The notes: generated from the sequence alone by a model not told the origin. A stretch of DNA of 64,000 nt from an uncultured Clostridia bacterium (GCA_948777935.1 CAQDYY010000006.1:62001-126000), one strand, 5' to 3'; counted from the first letter of the stretch, positions 28,592 to 38,397 are shown. Numbers and translations: made by a program.

Positions 28592-30745
28592 ATGAAAGTA
28601 TTATTTGCAGTTAGTAATGAAAAAATATCAGATTCAATAGTAAAAAAATATCAAAAGGATTATAAGGAGATTATTTCTTACAAAAATGTTTATTACTTTA
28701 ATGCGATATTAAAAGAAATACAAAGAGATAAAACTTATGATAGAATCATCATAAGCGAAGATTTAGAACCATTTGCTAATAATGATTATGAAGCAATTGA
28801 TCGTTTTATATTTGATAAATTAGATAGTATTAGTGATGAAGCAATAGATAATAAAGGAGAAGATACTCCTATTATTCTAATTTGCTCTGATAGACGTGCT
28901 AAAGGCGAGCAATTACTAGTAAAATTATTTGGAATTGGAGTTTATAGTGCTTTATTAGGACAAGATAGAAGTATAGAAGAAGTATGTAAATTAATTAAAA
29001 AGCCACGTACTAAGAAAGAAGCTAAAATATATTATAAAATAGAATCAGATGATGTTAGTTATCAAGCAGAATCAGAAGATACTGTAAGTGAAGTTGAAAT
29101 ACAAAATATTCGTGCACATTATCGTAAACTTGGAAAAAATGAAGAGGCATATGTTGAAAGCTTTAATAATATAGCTGCACAATATACAGATTCTCAATTA
29201 AAAGTAATTGTGAAATTTTTACCAATAAATGTAAAGGCAGTTCTAGAAAGAGATTCTTCTAAATATCAAAGCATAATGGCTTTTTCAGGACAATCAGCAA
29301 AGGTTGAGGATAAAAAAATGCAATCTAAAAAAGATGATGGATTAAAAATGGATCTTATTGAAAATCAAATAAATAAATCTAAAATAACAAAACCAGTTAT
29401 AGTTCCATCAGCTGTAAATTCACAAAGTGCAAAAAAGATAAATATGAAACCAGTAGAAAAATTAGATAATGAAAATGAAGTAAAAGAAGCAACACAAACA
29501 CCACTTAATATATTTGAGCTAGATGAACAAGAAGAAGCAACACAAGAAACAGAACCAACTGTAGAACCAGTAAAAAGAGGAAGAGGAAGACCTAAAAAGG
29601 TTCTTACTGAAGAAGAAAAAATGATACAAGCACAAACACCTAAAAGAGGAAGAGGAAGACCTAAAAAGGTTGTAGAACCAAAACAAAATGATGAATTTAT
29701 AAATTTATTTGATTTAGAAGAGGAAAATTCAAGTACACAAAGTAATATTTTACCAGGATTTGATGAACCACAAGAAGAAACTAAAGGTGCAATATTACCA
29801 GGATTTGATGAACTAAATGATTATGAAGAAGTAAAAGAAAATGTAACAAATCAAAATGTACATAATGAAACACAAAATAAATCATTCTTAAAGACAAATG
29901 TACAACATATTGACATTGAAAGTTTATTAACGCAAGAGAAAAAAATTGTTTCTTTTGTGGGGACTACTAAAAATGGAACATCATTCTTGGTTAATAACCT
30001 AGCTGAATTACTTTCGTCAATGGGAATAAGTACAGCCATTTTAGACATGACAAAGAATAAAAATTCATACTTTATTTATACAAAAAATGAAGAACCATTA
30101 AGAAGAATAGCAGCTAATTGTATTACAAATCTTGCAAATGGTGTGGCAGAAGGAATTAAAGTAAATGATGATTTAACAGTATATACAACACTTCCATCAA
30201 ATCAAGAATATGAAGATGTAGGAACTATAATATCAACACTTGTAAAAAGCTATTCTTTAGTTTTAATTGATTGTGATTTTGAAACACCATTTGAAGTGTT
30301 TGAATATGCACAAGAAATTTATTTAGTACAAAGTATGGATATTTTAACTATTCAACCATTAACGGCATTTTTAAGAGAATTAAAAGCAAAAAATGCAGTA
30401 ATACATGAAAAACTAAAAGTTGTTGTAAATAAAGAAGCGAGAATTAGAGGGCTAAGCTCTAAAGTTATTATAGGAGGAATGGCATTTTATAATGATCCAT
30501 CTATGACGTTTATGACAGAACTATTTAATAAAGATGCAATAAAATACACAAATATTCCATTTAGTGAAGTGGTATATGCAAAATATATAGAAGGATTAGT
30601 AAATTGTAAAATATCATTAAATGGATATGATAAAAACTTTATGGGATCATTAAAGGAATTAGCAAAGGTAGTATATCCACTATTAAATAGTAAAAATAAG
30701 ACAATGAAAAATAATACAAACAAACCTAACTTGTTTACAAAATAA
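28592..30745 (+). CDS. TadZ/CpaE-like ParA-family protein with two AT-hook motifs
   Basis: 717 aa. Residues 1-130 resemble a receiver-like domain (MKVLFAVSNEKISD; DRIIISEDLEPFA; PIILICSD). A long acidic linker (230-440) holds two copies of KRGRGRPKKV, an AT-hook core that binds the minor groove of AT DNA, and two ILPGFDE repeats. Residues about 455-700 are a MinD/ParA ATPase with a degenerate P loop (VGTTKNGTSFLVNNLAELL) and LVLIDCDFETPF. CpaE/TadZ proteins position secretion or pilus machines; a tad cluster is not present here. The combination with AT hooks is unusual. Confidence 0.65.
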   Translation: MKVLFAVSNEKISDSIVKKYQKDYKEIISYKNVYYFNAILKEIQRDKTYDRIIISEDLEPFANNDYEAIDRFIFDKLDSISDEAIDNKGEDTPIILICSDRRAKGEQLLVKLFGIGVYSALLGQDRSIEEVCKLIKKPRTKKEAKIYYKIESDDVSYQAESEDTVSEVEIQNIRAHYRKLGKNEEAYVESFNNIAAQYTDSQLKVIVKFLPINVKAVLERDSSKYQSIMAFSGQSAKVEDKKMQSKKDDGLKMDLIENQINKSKITKPVIVPSAVNSQSAKKINMKPVEKLDNENEVKEATQTPLNIFELDEQEEATQETEPTVEPVKRGRGRPKKVLTEEEKMIQAQTPKRGRGRPKKVVEPKQNDEFINLFDLEEENSSTQSNILPGFDEPQEETKGAILPGFDELNDYEEVKENVTNQNVHNETQNKSFLKTNVQHIDIESLLTQEKKIVSFVGTTKNGTSFLVNNLAELLSSMGISTAILDMTKNKNSYFIYTKNEEPLRRIAANCITNLANGVAEGIKVNDDLTVYTTLPSNQEYEDVGTIISTLVKSYSLVLIDCDFETPFEVFEYAQEIYLVQSMDILTIQPLTAFLRELKAKNAVIHEKLKVVVNKEARIRGLSSKVIIGGMAFYNDPSMTFMTELFNKDAIKYTNIPFSEVVYAKYIEGLVNCKISLNGYDKNFMGSLKELAKVVYPLLNSKNKTMKNNTNKPNLFTK

Positions 30746-30792
30746 ATCTATAGTAGTATAAGTAAAAATTAATTATTAAATGAGGTGAAAAA

Positions 30793-31887
30793 ATGGCATA
30801 TATAATAATAGTACTTGTAATCATTATTATAGTATTAATGGTATATAATATACTAATTTATAAACGTATACGTAATTTTGATAATATTAATCAAGAAATT
30901 ACAGGATTAAAAGTATTACAAGATTTTATGAATACGATAGGAAATTATTCTACTGTAGAAGAAAAAATTGAAAAAATCAATGAAATTGTTATAGAAAAAT
31001 ATGGTATTAAATATTCTACAATTGTTATGTTTGATGGAACAGAGTATGTAATAAAAGCTACTAATGTACAACAGCAACATTGGGAAGCTCTAAGAAATCT
31101 TCATAATCAAGATATATTTAAAGACAGTATACAAACAGCAAGCACTAAATATGTTACAGTAAATCAAGAAGGAGAAAGACTACCATACCAAACAATGGAA
31201 TTTGGAAGAGCAAAATCTGCAATGTTTTTTCCACTATATATTGATAATATATATATTGGATACTGGATTATTGAAAGTGGCGAACCTCATGCATTTGATA
31301 AGATAGATACTACGATACTAGAAGTTGTAAAAGAAAATATTGTATCTGTATATAAAACAGTTTCATATCAAAATACTGTTGAAAATATTGCAAGAAAAGA
31401 TAAATTTTCAGAACTTAATTCAGCAGAATATATATATGGAAAAGGAAAACAAATAATTGACAAGTACGAAACTTCAACAGTGTGTATGTTTAAAATTATT
31501 AACTTAGAAGAAATAAACAAAAAATATAATAGAGAGACAGGAAATGAAATTATTACAGAAGTAAGTTCTTATATAAAAGAAAGCATATCATTAGAATATA
31601 TTTTTGTTAGATATATGGGACCTAAGTTTGCTATTGTATTTTCTGGTATAGATTTACAAAGTGTTGCTGAATTTGTTCAAGACTTAAAAAATAATATAGA
31701 AGATATTGAAATTGAAGAAGTGCTTTTAAAAGAAAGTAAGAAAAAGAAAAAGCAATATGTAAGTGCAAAATTAAATTTTGTATTAACAACTTATTATAAA
31801 GGAACAGCTATTGAAAATGTAACAAAAAAACTAGAAGAATATTTAGATAATGCAGATAAAAATGAAAGTGATATTAATAATATATAA
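30793..31887 (+). CDS. Membrane-anchored GAF protein with degenerate GGDEF domain
   Basis: 364 aa: an N-terminal membrane helix ([19 protein letters not shown]), a GAF-like sensor (residues 50-190, [22 protein letters not shown]), and a GGDEF-fold domain (220-345) in which the active loop reads [11 protein letters not shown]. The catalytic GG[D/E]EF is therefore absent, so it probably binds nucleotide or signals by protein contact rather than making c-di-GMP. It follows the TadZ-like gene and precedes ireB by 14 bases. Confidence 0.7.
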   Translation: MAYIIIVLVIIIIVLMVYNILIYKRIRNFDNINQEITGLKVLQDFMNTIGNYSTVEEKIEKINEIVIEKYGIKYSTIVMFDGTEYVIKATNVQQQHWEALRNLHNQDIFKDSIQTASTKYVTVNQEGERLPYQTMEFGRAKSAMFFPLYIDNIYIGYWIIESGEPHAFDKIDTTILEVVKENIVSVYKTVSYQNTVENIARKDKFSELNSAEYIYGKGKQIIDKYETSTVCMFKIINLEEINKKYNRETGNEIITEVSSYIKESISLEYIFVRYMGPKFAIVFSGIDLQSVAEFVQDLKNNIEDIEIEEVLLKESKKKKKQYVSAKLNFVLTTYYKGTAIENVTKKLEEYLDNADKNESDINNI

Positions 31888-31901
31888 AGGAGGTAATTGC
31901 T

Positions 31902-32156
31902 ATGGATATGGACAAAACTATGAATTTTACAGTAGAAAAAGACAAGAATGTAAGAGCAAGAGAAATTTTAAAAACAGTATACCAAGCACTTTTAGAAAAA
32001 GGATATAATCCAATTAATCAAATTGTTGGGTATATATTATCAGGTGATCCAACATATATTACATCACATAAAGATGCAAGAAATTTAATTCGTTTACTAG
32101 AAAGAGATGAATTACTAGAAAAAATGGTAAAAAATTATATAGGGTTAGATGAATAA
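31902..32156 (+). CDS. ireB: IreB family regulatory phosphoprotein (UPF0297)
   Basis: 84 aa, matching the family throughout: [40 protein letters not shown] and [14 protein letters not shown]. In enterococci IreB is a substrate of the PASTA kinase IreK and affects cephalosporin resistance. The ireB-ruvX-DUF1292 order is conserved in Firmicutes. An AGGAGG site precedes the ATG and the stop abuts the ruvX start. Confidence 0.95.
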   Translation: MDMDKTMNFTVEKDKNVRAREILKTVYQALLEKGYNPINQIVGYILSGDPTYITSHKDARNLIRLLERDELLEKMVKNYIGLDE

Positions 32157-32157
32157 T

Positions 32158-32584
32158 ATGCGAATATTAGGAATTGATTATGGAGATGCAAGAGTAGGAA
32201 TAGCAATATCAGATCCACTTCGGAATTACTGCACAAGGACTAGAAACAATTCATCATAATGGAAATGATAAGGTAGTATTAAAGCGATTAGAAGAAATAA
32301 TTACGAAATATGAAGTTGATATAATTGCAATAGGAATGCCTTATAATATGAATGGAAGTAGCTCTACTAGAGTAGAAGTTACAAAACAATTTATTCATAA
32401 ATTAAACTGTAAATTCAACAAAGTAAAAGTAGTAGAAATAGATGAGAGATTAACTACAGTTGCAGCTCATAAAACTATGAATTTTTTAGATGTAAACAAA
32501 AATAAGAAAAGAGATATAGTAGATACAATTTCAGCTGTATACATACTTGAAATGTATATGAATAAAAAGAAAAATGAATTGTAG
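32158..32584 (+). CDS. ruvX: Holliday-junction resolvase-like/pre-16S nuclease RuvX (one CGG +1 frameshift)
   Basis: Corrected length is 141 aa, normal for YqgF/RuvX, an RNase H-fold nuclease implicated in 16S 5'-end processing. It starts RILGIDYGDARVGIAISDPL, then CGG-AAT-TAC in the zero frame. Skipping the C at 32221 gives SDPLGITAQGLETI, the near-invariant family motif. Later blocks are IAIGMPYNMNGS, VVEIDERLTTVAA and DIVDTISAVYIL, whose acidic residues form the active site. Without the shift only about 40 residues are made. Confidence 0.95.
32221..32224 (+). other. CGGA +1 frameshift site 5 (ruvX)
   Basis: CTT-CGG-AAT in frame. Skipping C32221 restores SDPLGITAQ. The preceding CTT makes this site resemble the CUU-AGG-C shift of yeast Ty1. 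Confidence 0.95.
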
Positions 32585-32677
32585 TATAACCTATAAAAAA
32601 CTGTAAATAATAAAAATATTGTTATCAATGTTGTAGAAATACACTTATATATAAATATTTGAAAGGAGAAAGAAAAA

Positions 32678-32992
32678 ATGGATGAAAATAATATTCCAGA
32701 GGAAGAATTAGATAATATTATAGTTCTAAATGATGAAACAGGAGCAGAAGTTAAATTTGAGTTTTTAGATTTAGTAGAATTAGATGGAGAAGAATATGTA
32801 GTATTATTACCAGCAGATGAAGCTGAAAATGAAGAAGAAGCAGGAGAAGTTGTTATATTAAAAGTAGAAGCTTTAGAAGATGAAGAAGAGGAATCTTATG
32901 TTAGTGTTGATGATGAAGAAGTACTAAATAAAGTATTCGAAATGTTTAAAGAGAAATTTAAAGATGAATTTAATTTTATTGATGAAGAATAA
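32678..32992 (+). CDS. DUF1292 (YrzB-like) acidic protein
   Basis: 104 aa, very acidic, with the DUF1292 pattern IVLNDETGAEVKFEFLDLVE and EYVVLLPADEAE. The function of the family is unknown. It is the usual third gene after ireB and ruvX. A GAAAGGAG site precedes the ATG and a hairpin (AAAAGAGGTTGTC/GATAATCTCTTTT, 32998-33030) follows. Confidence 0.88.
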   Translation: MDENNIPEEELDNIIVLNDETGAEVKFEFLDLVELDGEEYVVLLPADEAENEEEAGEVVILKVEALEDEEEESYVSVDDEEVLNKVFEMFKEKFKDEFNFIDEE

Positions 32993-33125
32993 TTGTTAAA
33001 AGAGGTTGTCGTAAGATAATCTCTTTTTAGTTATGACAAAATTCAAAAAAATGTCAAAAATATGCATAAAAATTTTTCTTAAATCAAATACTAAAATAAA
33101 CTAAAAACAAAAAGGAGGGAAAAAA

Positions 33126-33680
33126 TTGAAAGCAACAGGAGTCGTAAGACGTATTGATGATTTAGGAAGAATTGTTATTCCAAAAGAAATTAGAAAAACA
33201 CTTAGAATTAAAGAGGGGGACCCTCTAGAAATATTTACTGATAAAGAAGGAGAAGTTATTTTAAAGAAATATTCTCCAATTGGAGAACTTTCTGAATTTG
33301 CCACAGGGTATGCAGAGACTTTAGCAAAAACAACAGGGCATATTGCTTGTATTACAGATAAAGATACAGTTATTGCTGTTTCTGGCGGTTCTAAAAAGGA
33401 ATTTTTAGAACAAGATTTAAGTGGTGAGCTAGAGCAATTATTAGAAGACAAAGAAGTGTATACAAGTAAAGAAAATAATGAAATAGCTATTCCAATTACA
33501 AAAAACGATAATAAAGAAAGAAAATATAATTCTCAAGTTATATATCCTATTATTTCACAAGGAGATGTTATAGGAAGTGTTATTCTTTTATCAAAAGATA
33601 ACAATACAAAAATGGGAGATTCAGAGTTAAAAGTAGTACAATCAGCAGCTGGTTTTTTAAGTAGTCAAATGGATATTTAG
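33126..33680 (+). CDS. spoVT: Stage V sporulation protein T
   Basis: 184 aa. Residues 1-50 are an AbrB-type swapped-hairpin DNA-binding domain (ATGVVRRIDDLGRIVIPKEIRKTL) and residues 60-180 a GAF-like domain (DKDTVIAVSGGSKKEFL). SpoVT tunes sigma-G genes in the forespore. The start is a TTG at 33126 behind a strong AAAGGAGGG. It is followed by a terminator and the OLE RNA locus. Confidence 0.95.
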   Translation: MKATGVVRRIDDLGRIVIPKEIRKTLRIKEGDPLEIFTDKEGEVILKKYSPIGELSEFATGYAETLAKTTGHIACITDKDTVIAVSGGSKKEFLEQDLSGELEQLLEDKEVYTSKENNEIAIPITKNDNKERKYNSQVIYPIISQGDVIGSVILLSKDNNTKMGDSELKVVQSAAGFLSSQMDI

Positions 33681-33718
33681 GTAAAAGGGCAAGAAAAATT
33701 CTTGCTCTTTTAAAAAAT
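33681..33718 (+). terminator. Intrinsic terminator of spoVT
   Basis: AAAAGGGCAAGAA and TTCTTGCTCTTTT arms, directly after the stop codon. Confidence 0.85.
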
Positions 33719-33833
33719 GAAGAAAAACAGAGAAAAACGAAGATAAAGTATCAAATGAAACATTTTATTTAAGTTTTGAACTAAAAGAAACTTAAGTTAA
33801 TCTTAAGTATTTAAAATTAAGCTAAAAATGGTT

Positions 33834-33863
33834 TTGACTGAACTTCCAAAATTATGCTATAAT
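33834..33863 (+). promoter_or_regulatory. Promoter of the OLE-like RNA
   Basis: TTGACT at 33834 and TATAAT at 33858 with 18 bases between them. The RNA would start near 33870. Confidence 0.75.
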
Positions 33864-33869
33864 ACCAAA

Positions 33870-34373
33870 TGATGGTGCATTATTCTAGTAATATTGTCTA
33901 TTACGAGGGTGGGGCTAAAAATCCACTAAAGGGCATATCGATGAAGTTTCTTGTTTGTGCGCGGTAACGCCCAGTTCTGTGTGCTTTCAGGGAGTAAAGA
34001 TAGTAGGGAAATATGTAATGGCATACATAGCATTTCCCCTGTTATCGCGGAGGCTTAAAACTCATGTTCAACAGAGCAATTTTTAAGTAAAACCTATATA
34101 AAGTGCCAAGACACAATATATAGAGTAGCCTGTCTCGAGTGGTAAATTTGGGATTAGCTTAAACGGTTTCTTTACTACAATAGCTAAGTAATAAAGAAAT
34201 TATGGCTATGAAATTATTACTGCAAAAAAGACTAGTAATAGAGCCAATATTTCAAGGAAAACTTCTAGAATGTTTGTACTTTTTAGTACGAGAGAGTCTA
34301 AGGATTAAGGTGTAGATTTTAGTGGCTGTCTGGTATTCTTTTATCTCTTTATTCCAGATAAAAGGGTATTTTC
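33870..34373 (+). ncRNA. ole: Probable OLE RNA (ornate, large, extremophilic)
   Basis: About 500 bases between a consensus promoter and an intrinsic terminator contain no reading frame. They are far richer in G+C than neighbouring gaps and hold several pairing segments (for example GGGAAATATG with CATTTCCC near 34009-34040). The next gene is an OapA homologue, the known protein partner encoded directly downstream of OLE RNA in anaerobic and extremophilic Firmicutes. OLE is a membrane-associated RNP linked to ethanol, cold and magnesium stress. Identity rests on size, context and structure; I did not align it. Confidence 0.72.
34333..34373 (+). terminator. Terminator at the 3' end of the OLE-like RNA
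   Basis: GTATTCTTTTATCT and AGATAAAAGGGTAT arms followed by a T-rich tail. Readthrough could feed oapA. Confidence 0.75.
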
Positions 34374-34502
34374 TTTAAATGGAAACAGCTAAACAGCAAT
34401 GTTTAGTAGAAAATAGAGAAATTCAACTAGACCTATACTACAAAGTTTACTTAGACTTTTACCATCTATATAAATATATACTTAAATAAAGAGGAGAAAA
34501 AA

Positions 34503-35054
34503 TTGAAAGAAAATAAAGAAAAGAAAAGTAACGAAAATATAAAATGGTTTATTGAAGTATTTATTATTACATTTATATTATCGCTATTTTTTTCGTACAT
34601 ATCAACAACAGCGATTAACGATATACCAATGATACCAGCAATTATAATATTACTTGCTGTAATACTATTTGGAATTATTTTTGATATTGTAGGAGTAGCA
34701 GTAACTGTTGCAGGAGAAGAGGAATTTCATGCAAAAGCAAGTAAAAAGATAGCAGGAGCAAAAACCGCAGTAAAATTAATTAGAAATTCATCAATAGTAG
34801 CAAATATTTGTGCAGATGTTATTGGAGATATTTGTGGGGTACTAAGTGGAGCAATAAGTGCAATCATTGCAATGAAAATAACCGAGAGTTATAATATATC
34901 ATTTCCAATTCAGTTTTTAATAAGTGCATTTGTTGCATCATTAACAGTTGGGGGAAAAGCCTTAGGAAAGGGGTTTGCAAAGCAAAAAAGTGGTGGCATT
35001 GTATGGATTGTATCAAAATTAATAAAACCATTTTTTCATGAAAAGAAAGACTAA
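34503..35054 (+). CDS. oapA: OLE-associated membrane protein OapA
   Basis: 183 aa with four membrane helices. The FDIVGVAVTVAGEEEFHAKASKK block has the D-x3-G pattern, and DVIGDICGVLSGAISAI resembles a second conserved block of OapA. OapA binds OLE RNA and carries it to the membrane. The start is a TTG at 34503 behind AGAGGAG. It ends at a strong hairpin (AAAAAGCAAGAG/CTCTTGCTTTTT, 35054-35081). Confidence 0.8.
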   Translation: MKENKEKKSNENIKWFIEVFIITFILSLFFSYISTTAINDIPMIPAIIILLAVILFGIIFDIVGVAVTVAGEEEFHAKASKKIAGAKTAVKLIRNSSIVANICADVIGDICGVLSGAISAIIAMKITESYNISFPIQFLISAFVASLTVGGKALGKGFAKQKSGGIVWIVSKLIKPFFHEKKD

Positions 35055-35132
35055 AAAAGCAAGAGAACTCTTGCTTTTTTTGGTATATTGTAATATAATT
35101 TTGCACATAAATAAAAAGAGGAGAGAGATTAA

Positions 35133-36887
35133 ATGAAAGCAATTGATATACGTAATAAATACTTAAAATTTTTTGAAAGCCATGGACATAAGGTAATACC
35201 TAGTGCACCACTTATACCAGAAAATGACCCATCTGTTCTATTTACAACAGCAGGAATGCAACCACTTGTACCATATCTTTTAGGAGAAAAGCATCCAGAA
35301 GGAACACGTCTTACAGATTACCAAAAATGTGTAAGAACAGTAGATATAGATGAAGTAGGAGATAATCGTCATTTAACATATTTTGAAATGCTAGGGAACT
35401 GGTCATTAGGAGATTATTTTAAAGAAGAATCTATAAAAATGAGTTTTGATTTTCTAACTAAAGAATTAGGTATTCCAGTAGAAAAACTATCTGTAACAGT
35501 ATTTGCAGGTGATGAAGATGCACCCCGTGATGAAGAATCAGCAAGAATTTGGAAAGAAGCTGGTATGCCAGAAGATCATATTTACTATTTTGGAAAAGAT
35601 GATAATTGGTGGATTGCAGGAGAAGAAGGACCATGTGGACCAGATACAGAAATGTTTTATGATACTGGAAAAGAGCCATGTAGTAAAGAATGTAACCCAT
35701 CATGTGGATGTGGAAAATATGTTGAGGTATGGAATAATGTATTTATGGAATACTATAAAACAAAAGATGGTGTGTATTCTAAACTAAAGCAAAGAAATGT
35801 TGATACAGGTTTAGGTCTTGAAAGAATGAATATGTTATTACAAGGAAAAGAAACACCATATGATACTGAAATATTTGAACCAATCATGAAAAAACTAAGT
35901 GAACTTGCAAAAAATGATGATATATCAAGTAGAAGAATAGTTGCAGAACACTTACGCTCTAGTATGATGATTATATCTGATGGAGGAAGACCTAGCAATG
36001 TTGATCGTGGATATGTATTAAGAAGATTAATTCGTAGAATGACAAGACATTTAAATAAATTACAAATCGATTTAAATGAATTGCCAAATTTAATTGATCT
36101 AAATATTAATATCTTAAGTGAAATGTATCCAGAATTAGAAAAAAATAGAGACACAATTAAACAAGTAATAGTAGAAGAAAAAGATAAGTTTGTAAAAACA
36201 CTTACACATGGTGAAAAAGAGTTTGAAAAAGTAATTACAAGAATAAAAAATGAAAATTTGCAAAAAATAGATGGACAAGTTGTATTTAAATTATATGATA
36301 CTTATGGATTTCCACCAGAAGTAACATCTGATTTAGCACATGAGCAAGGGCTAGAAATTGACATGAATGGATTTGAAAAGTTATTTAAAGAACATCAAGA
36401 AAAATCTAGAATGGGATCAGACCAAAAATTTAAAGGAGGTCTAGCAGACCAAAGCCCAGAAACTATTTGCTATCATACGGCAACACACTTACTAAATGCA
36501 GCATTAAAAATTGTTATAGGAAAAGATGTACATCAAAAAGGTTCTAATATAACACCTGAAAGAATGCGTTTTGACTTTTCTTGTGATCATAAGCTAACAG
36601 ATGAAGAAAAGAAAAAAGCAGAAGATTTAGTAAATGAATGGATTAAACAGGCATTACCAGTTACTGTAGAAGAGATGAAAAAAGAAGATGCCATTTCATC
36701 AGGTGCAGAATGTATGTTTATTGAAAAATATCCTGATATTGTTACAGTATATTCAATTGGAGATGTATCAAAAGAATTATGTGGTGGACCACATGTAAAA
36801 AATACTAGTGAACTTGGTATATTTAAAATTAAGAAAGAAGAGGCAAGTTCTGCAGGAGTAAGACGTATAAAAGCAGTACTTGAGTAA
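35133..36887 (+). CDS. alaS: Alanyl-tRNA synthetase lacking the C-Ala domain
   Basis: 584 aa. The class II catalytic core is complete (FFESHGHKVIPSAPLIPEND; FTTAGMQPLVPYLLGE; GLGLERMNMLLQG), then the tRNA-recognition helices and the editing domain with zinc ligands HTATHLL and CGGPH. It stops right after the editing domain (AGVRRIKAVLE), whereas typical bacterial AlaS continues to about 870 aa with the C-Ala dimerisation domain. There is no C-Ala remnant in the 15 bases before the HIT gene, so the short form looks genuine. No T-box is seen upstream. No zero-frame CGG is present. Confidence 0.94.
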   Translation: MKAIDIRNKYLKFFESHGHKVIPSAPLIPENDPSVLFTTAGMQPLVPYLLGEKHPEGTRLTDYQKCVRTVDIDEVGDNRHLTYFEMLGNWSLGDYFKEESIKMSFDFLTKELGIPVEKLSVTVFAGDEDAPRDEESARIWKEAGMPEDHIYYFGKDDNWWIAGEEGPCGPDTEMFYDTGKEPCSKECNPSCGCGKYVEVWNNVFMEYYKTKDGVYSKLKQRNVDTGLGLERMNMLLQGKETPYDTEIFEPIMKKLSELAKNDDISSRRIVAEHLRSSMMIISDGGRPSNVDRGYVLRRLIRRMTRHLNKLQIDLNELPNLIDLNINILSEMYPELEKNRDTIKQVIVEEKDKFVKTLTHGEKEFEKVITRIKNENLQKIDGQVVFKLYDTYGFPPEVTSDLAHEQGLEIDMNGFEKLFKEHQEKSRMGSDQKFKGGLADQSPETICYHTATHLLNAALKIVIGKDVHQKGSNITPERMRFDFSCDHKLTDEEKKKAEDLVNEWIKQALPVTVEEMKKEDAISSGAECMFIEKYPDIVTVYSIGDVSKELCGGPHVKNTSELGIFKIKKEEASSAGVRRIKAVLE

Positions 36888-37247
<360 letters not shown>

Positions 37248-37323
37248 ACTATATAAAAATAAGCAAAAATGTGTTATAATAATATTAGCCATGTAAAACA
37301 AACGAAAAAATGGAGGCGATATT

Positions 37324-38007
37324 ATGTTTAATAGTAAATATAGTAATGTATTAACAGTTATATTAGTTATAGTAATTATTGCAATTATAGGATTAATTGG
37401 GTTTTTAGGATACGATATTTATAGGAAATATTATATAGATAAAGATGCAGAAACATTTATAGAACAATATGAAAATCAAATTGGTAATAATACAGACATT
37501 ATAGGAGATACAGGTAATAATCAAGTAACAAATACATATATAGATCCAGGGGAGATTTCAGGAGTAAATAATTCATCGGGAGGAAGTAGCTCTAACAAAA
37601 ATAAATATACGTATAAAGGATTTGGAGTATTAGGAACAATTAAAATTCCTAAAACAGGTATTAATTATCCAGTACTAAATACATATACACCAAAAGGATT
37701 AGAAACATCAGTATGTTATTATTTTGGACCAGGCTTAAATGAAGTAGGAAATACCACAATTGCAGGTCACAACTATCGTAATGGTGCATTTTTTGGAAAG
37801 AATAAAAAGCTTGCAAATGGAGATGTTATATATATAAAAGATAATTCTGGAAATGAAGTAAAATATACAATATATAACATATATACAACAACACCAAATG
37901 ATGGAGAATACTTAACAAGAGACACAGCAGGAAAAAGAGAAATATCATTAACAACGTGTACAGACGACAGTAAAGGAAGATTAATTATTTGGGCTAGAGA
38001 ATCTTAA
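37324..38007 (+). CDS. Sortase (membrane transpeptidase)
   Basis: 227 aa: an N-terminal membrane helix (VILVIVIIAIIGLIGFLGYDI), a Ser/Asn/Gly linker, then the sortase barrel with catalytic His in NEVGNTTIAGHNYRNGAFF, Cys in EISLTTCTDD and Arg in GRLIIWARES. It is likely a class D/E-type housekeeping or sporulation sortase. Its intact NEVGN motif is an internal control for the frameshifted sortase at 55619. A GGAGGCGATATT site precedes the ATG. Confidence 0.92.
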   Translation: MFNSKYSNVLTVILVIVIIAIIGLIGFLGYDIYRKYYIDKDAETFIEQYENQIGNNTDIIGDTGNNQVTNTYIDPGEISGVNNSSGGSSSNKNKYTYKGFGVLGTIKIPKTGINYPVLNTYTPKGLETSVCYYFGPGLNEVGNTTIAGHNYRNGAFFGKNKKLANGDVIYIKDNSGNEVKYTIYNIYTTTPNDGEYLTRDTAGKREISLTTCTDDSKGRLIIWARES

Positions 38008-38104
38008 ATGAAAAAATTTAAGTCAAGATATTGACAAACAAACCAAATTTAGGTAAAATATAAATTGCACTGTTACGAAGCAATAAGTAACAGTGCAAAC
38101 AAAT

Positions 38105-38182
38105 GGTGGATGTGGCGTAGTTGGTTAACGCGCCAGTTTGTGGCACTGGAGACCGTGGGTTCGAGTCCCATCTTCCACCCCA
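38105..38182 (+). tRNA. tRNA-His(GUG)
   Basis: The anticodon loop TTGTGGC holds GTG. The extra 5' G (38105) opposite discriminator C (38179) is the histidine identity element. The acceptor GTGGATG pairs with CTTCCAC apart from one T-T mismatch, the T loop is GTTCGAGTC, and CCA is encoded. Confidence 0.95.
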
Positions 38183-38201
38183 TAATATATTACAAGTATA
38201 T

Positions 38202-38217
38202 TGGGCTGTAGCCAAGC
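38202..38217 (+). repeat. 5' fragment of tRNA-Gln
   Basis: TGGGCTGTAGCCAAGC repeats the first 16 bases of the full tRNA-Gln at 38322. It then diverges into a 100-base non-tRNA sequence containing GAACGAAGTGAG and GAGCGAAAGCGAG. It looks like a rearranged or inserted-into tRNA copy. Confidence 0.7.
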
Positions 38218-38321
38218 TGCTGAGACTGTTCGAACGAAGTGAGTTACAGTGTCAGTATGCAGTGAGCGAAAGCGAGTCGCTGGTAAGTAAAACTTATTCG
38301 TGACTATAAATAAAATAATAT

Positions 38322-38396
38322 TGGGCTGTAGCCAAGCGGTAAGGCACCAGACTTTGACTCTGGCATGCGCTAGTTCGAATCTAGCCAGCCCAACCA
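38322..38396 (+). tRNA. tRNA-Gln(UUG)
   Basis: The acceptor arms TGGGCTG and CAGCCCA pair, the anticodon loop CTTTGAC holds TTG, the T loop is GTTCGAATC, and CCA is encoded. Confidence 0.96.
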
Positions 38397-38397
38397 C

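Noticed and set aside
33870..34373. RNase P RNA, tmRNA or a group II intron at this locus
   Set aside because: The conserved cores I know for these RNAs are not visible, there is no intron-encoded protein, and the downstream oapA homologue fits OLE RNA.
35081..35132. T-box riboswitch upstream of alaS
   Set aside because: Only about 50 bases separate the oapA terminator from alaS, too short for a T-box, and no specifier or T-box core is seen.
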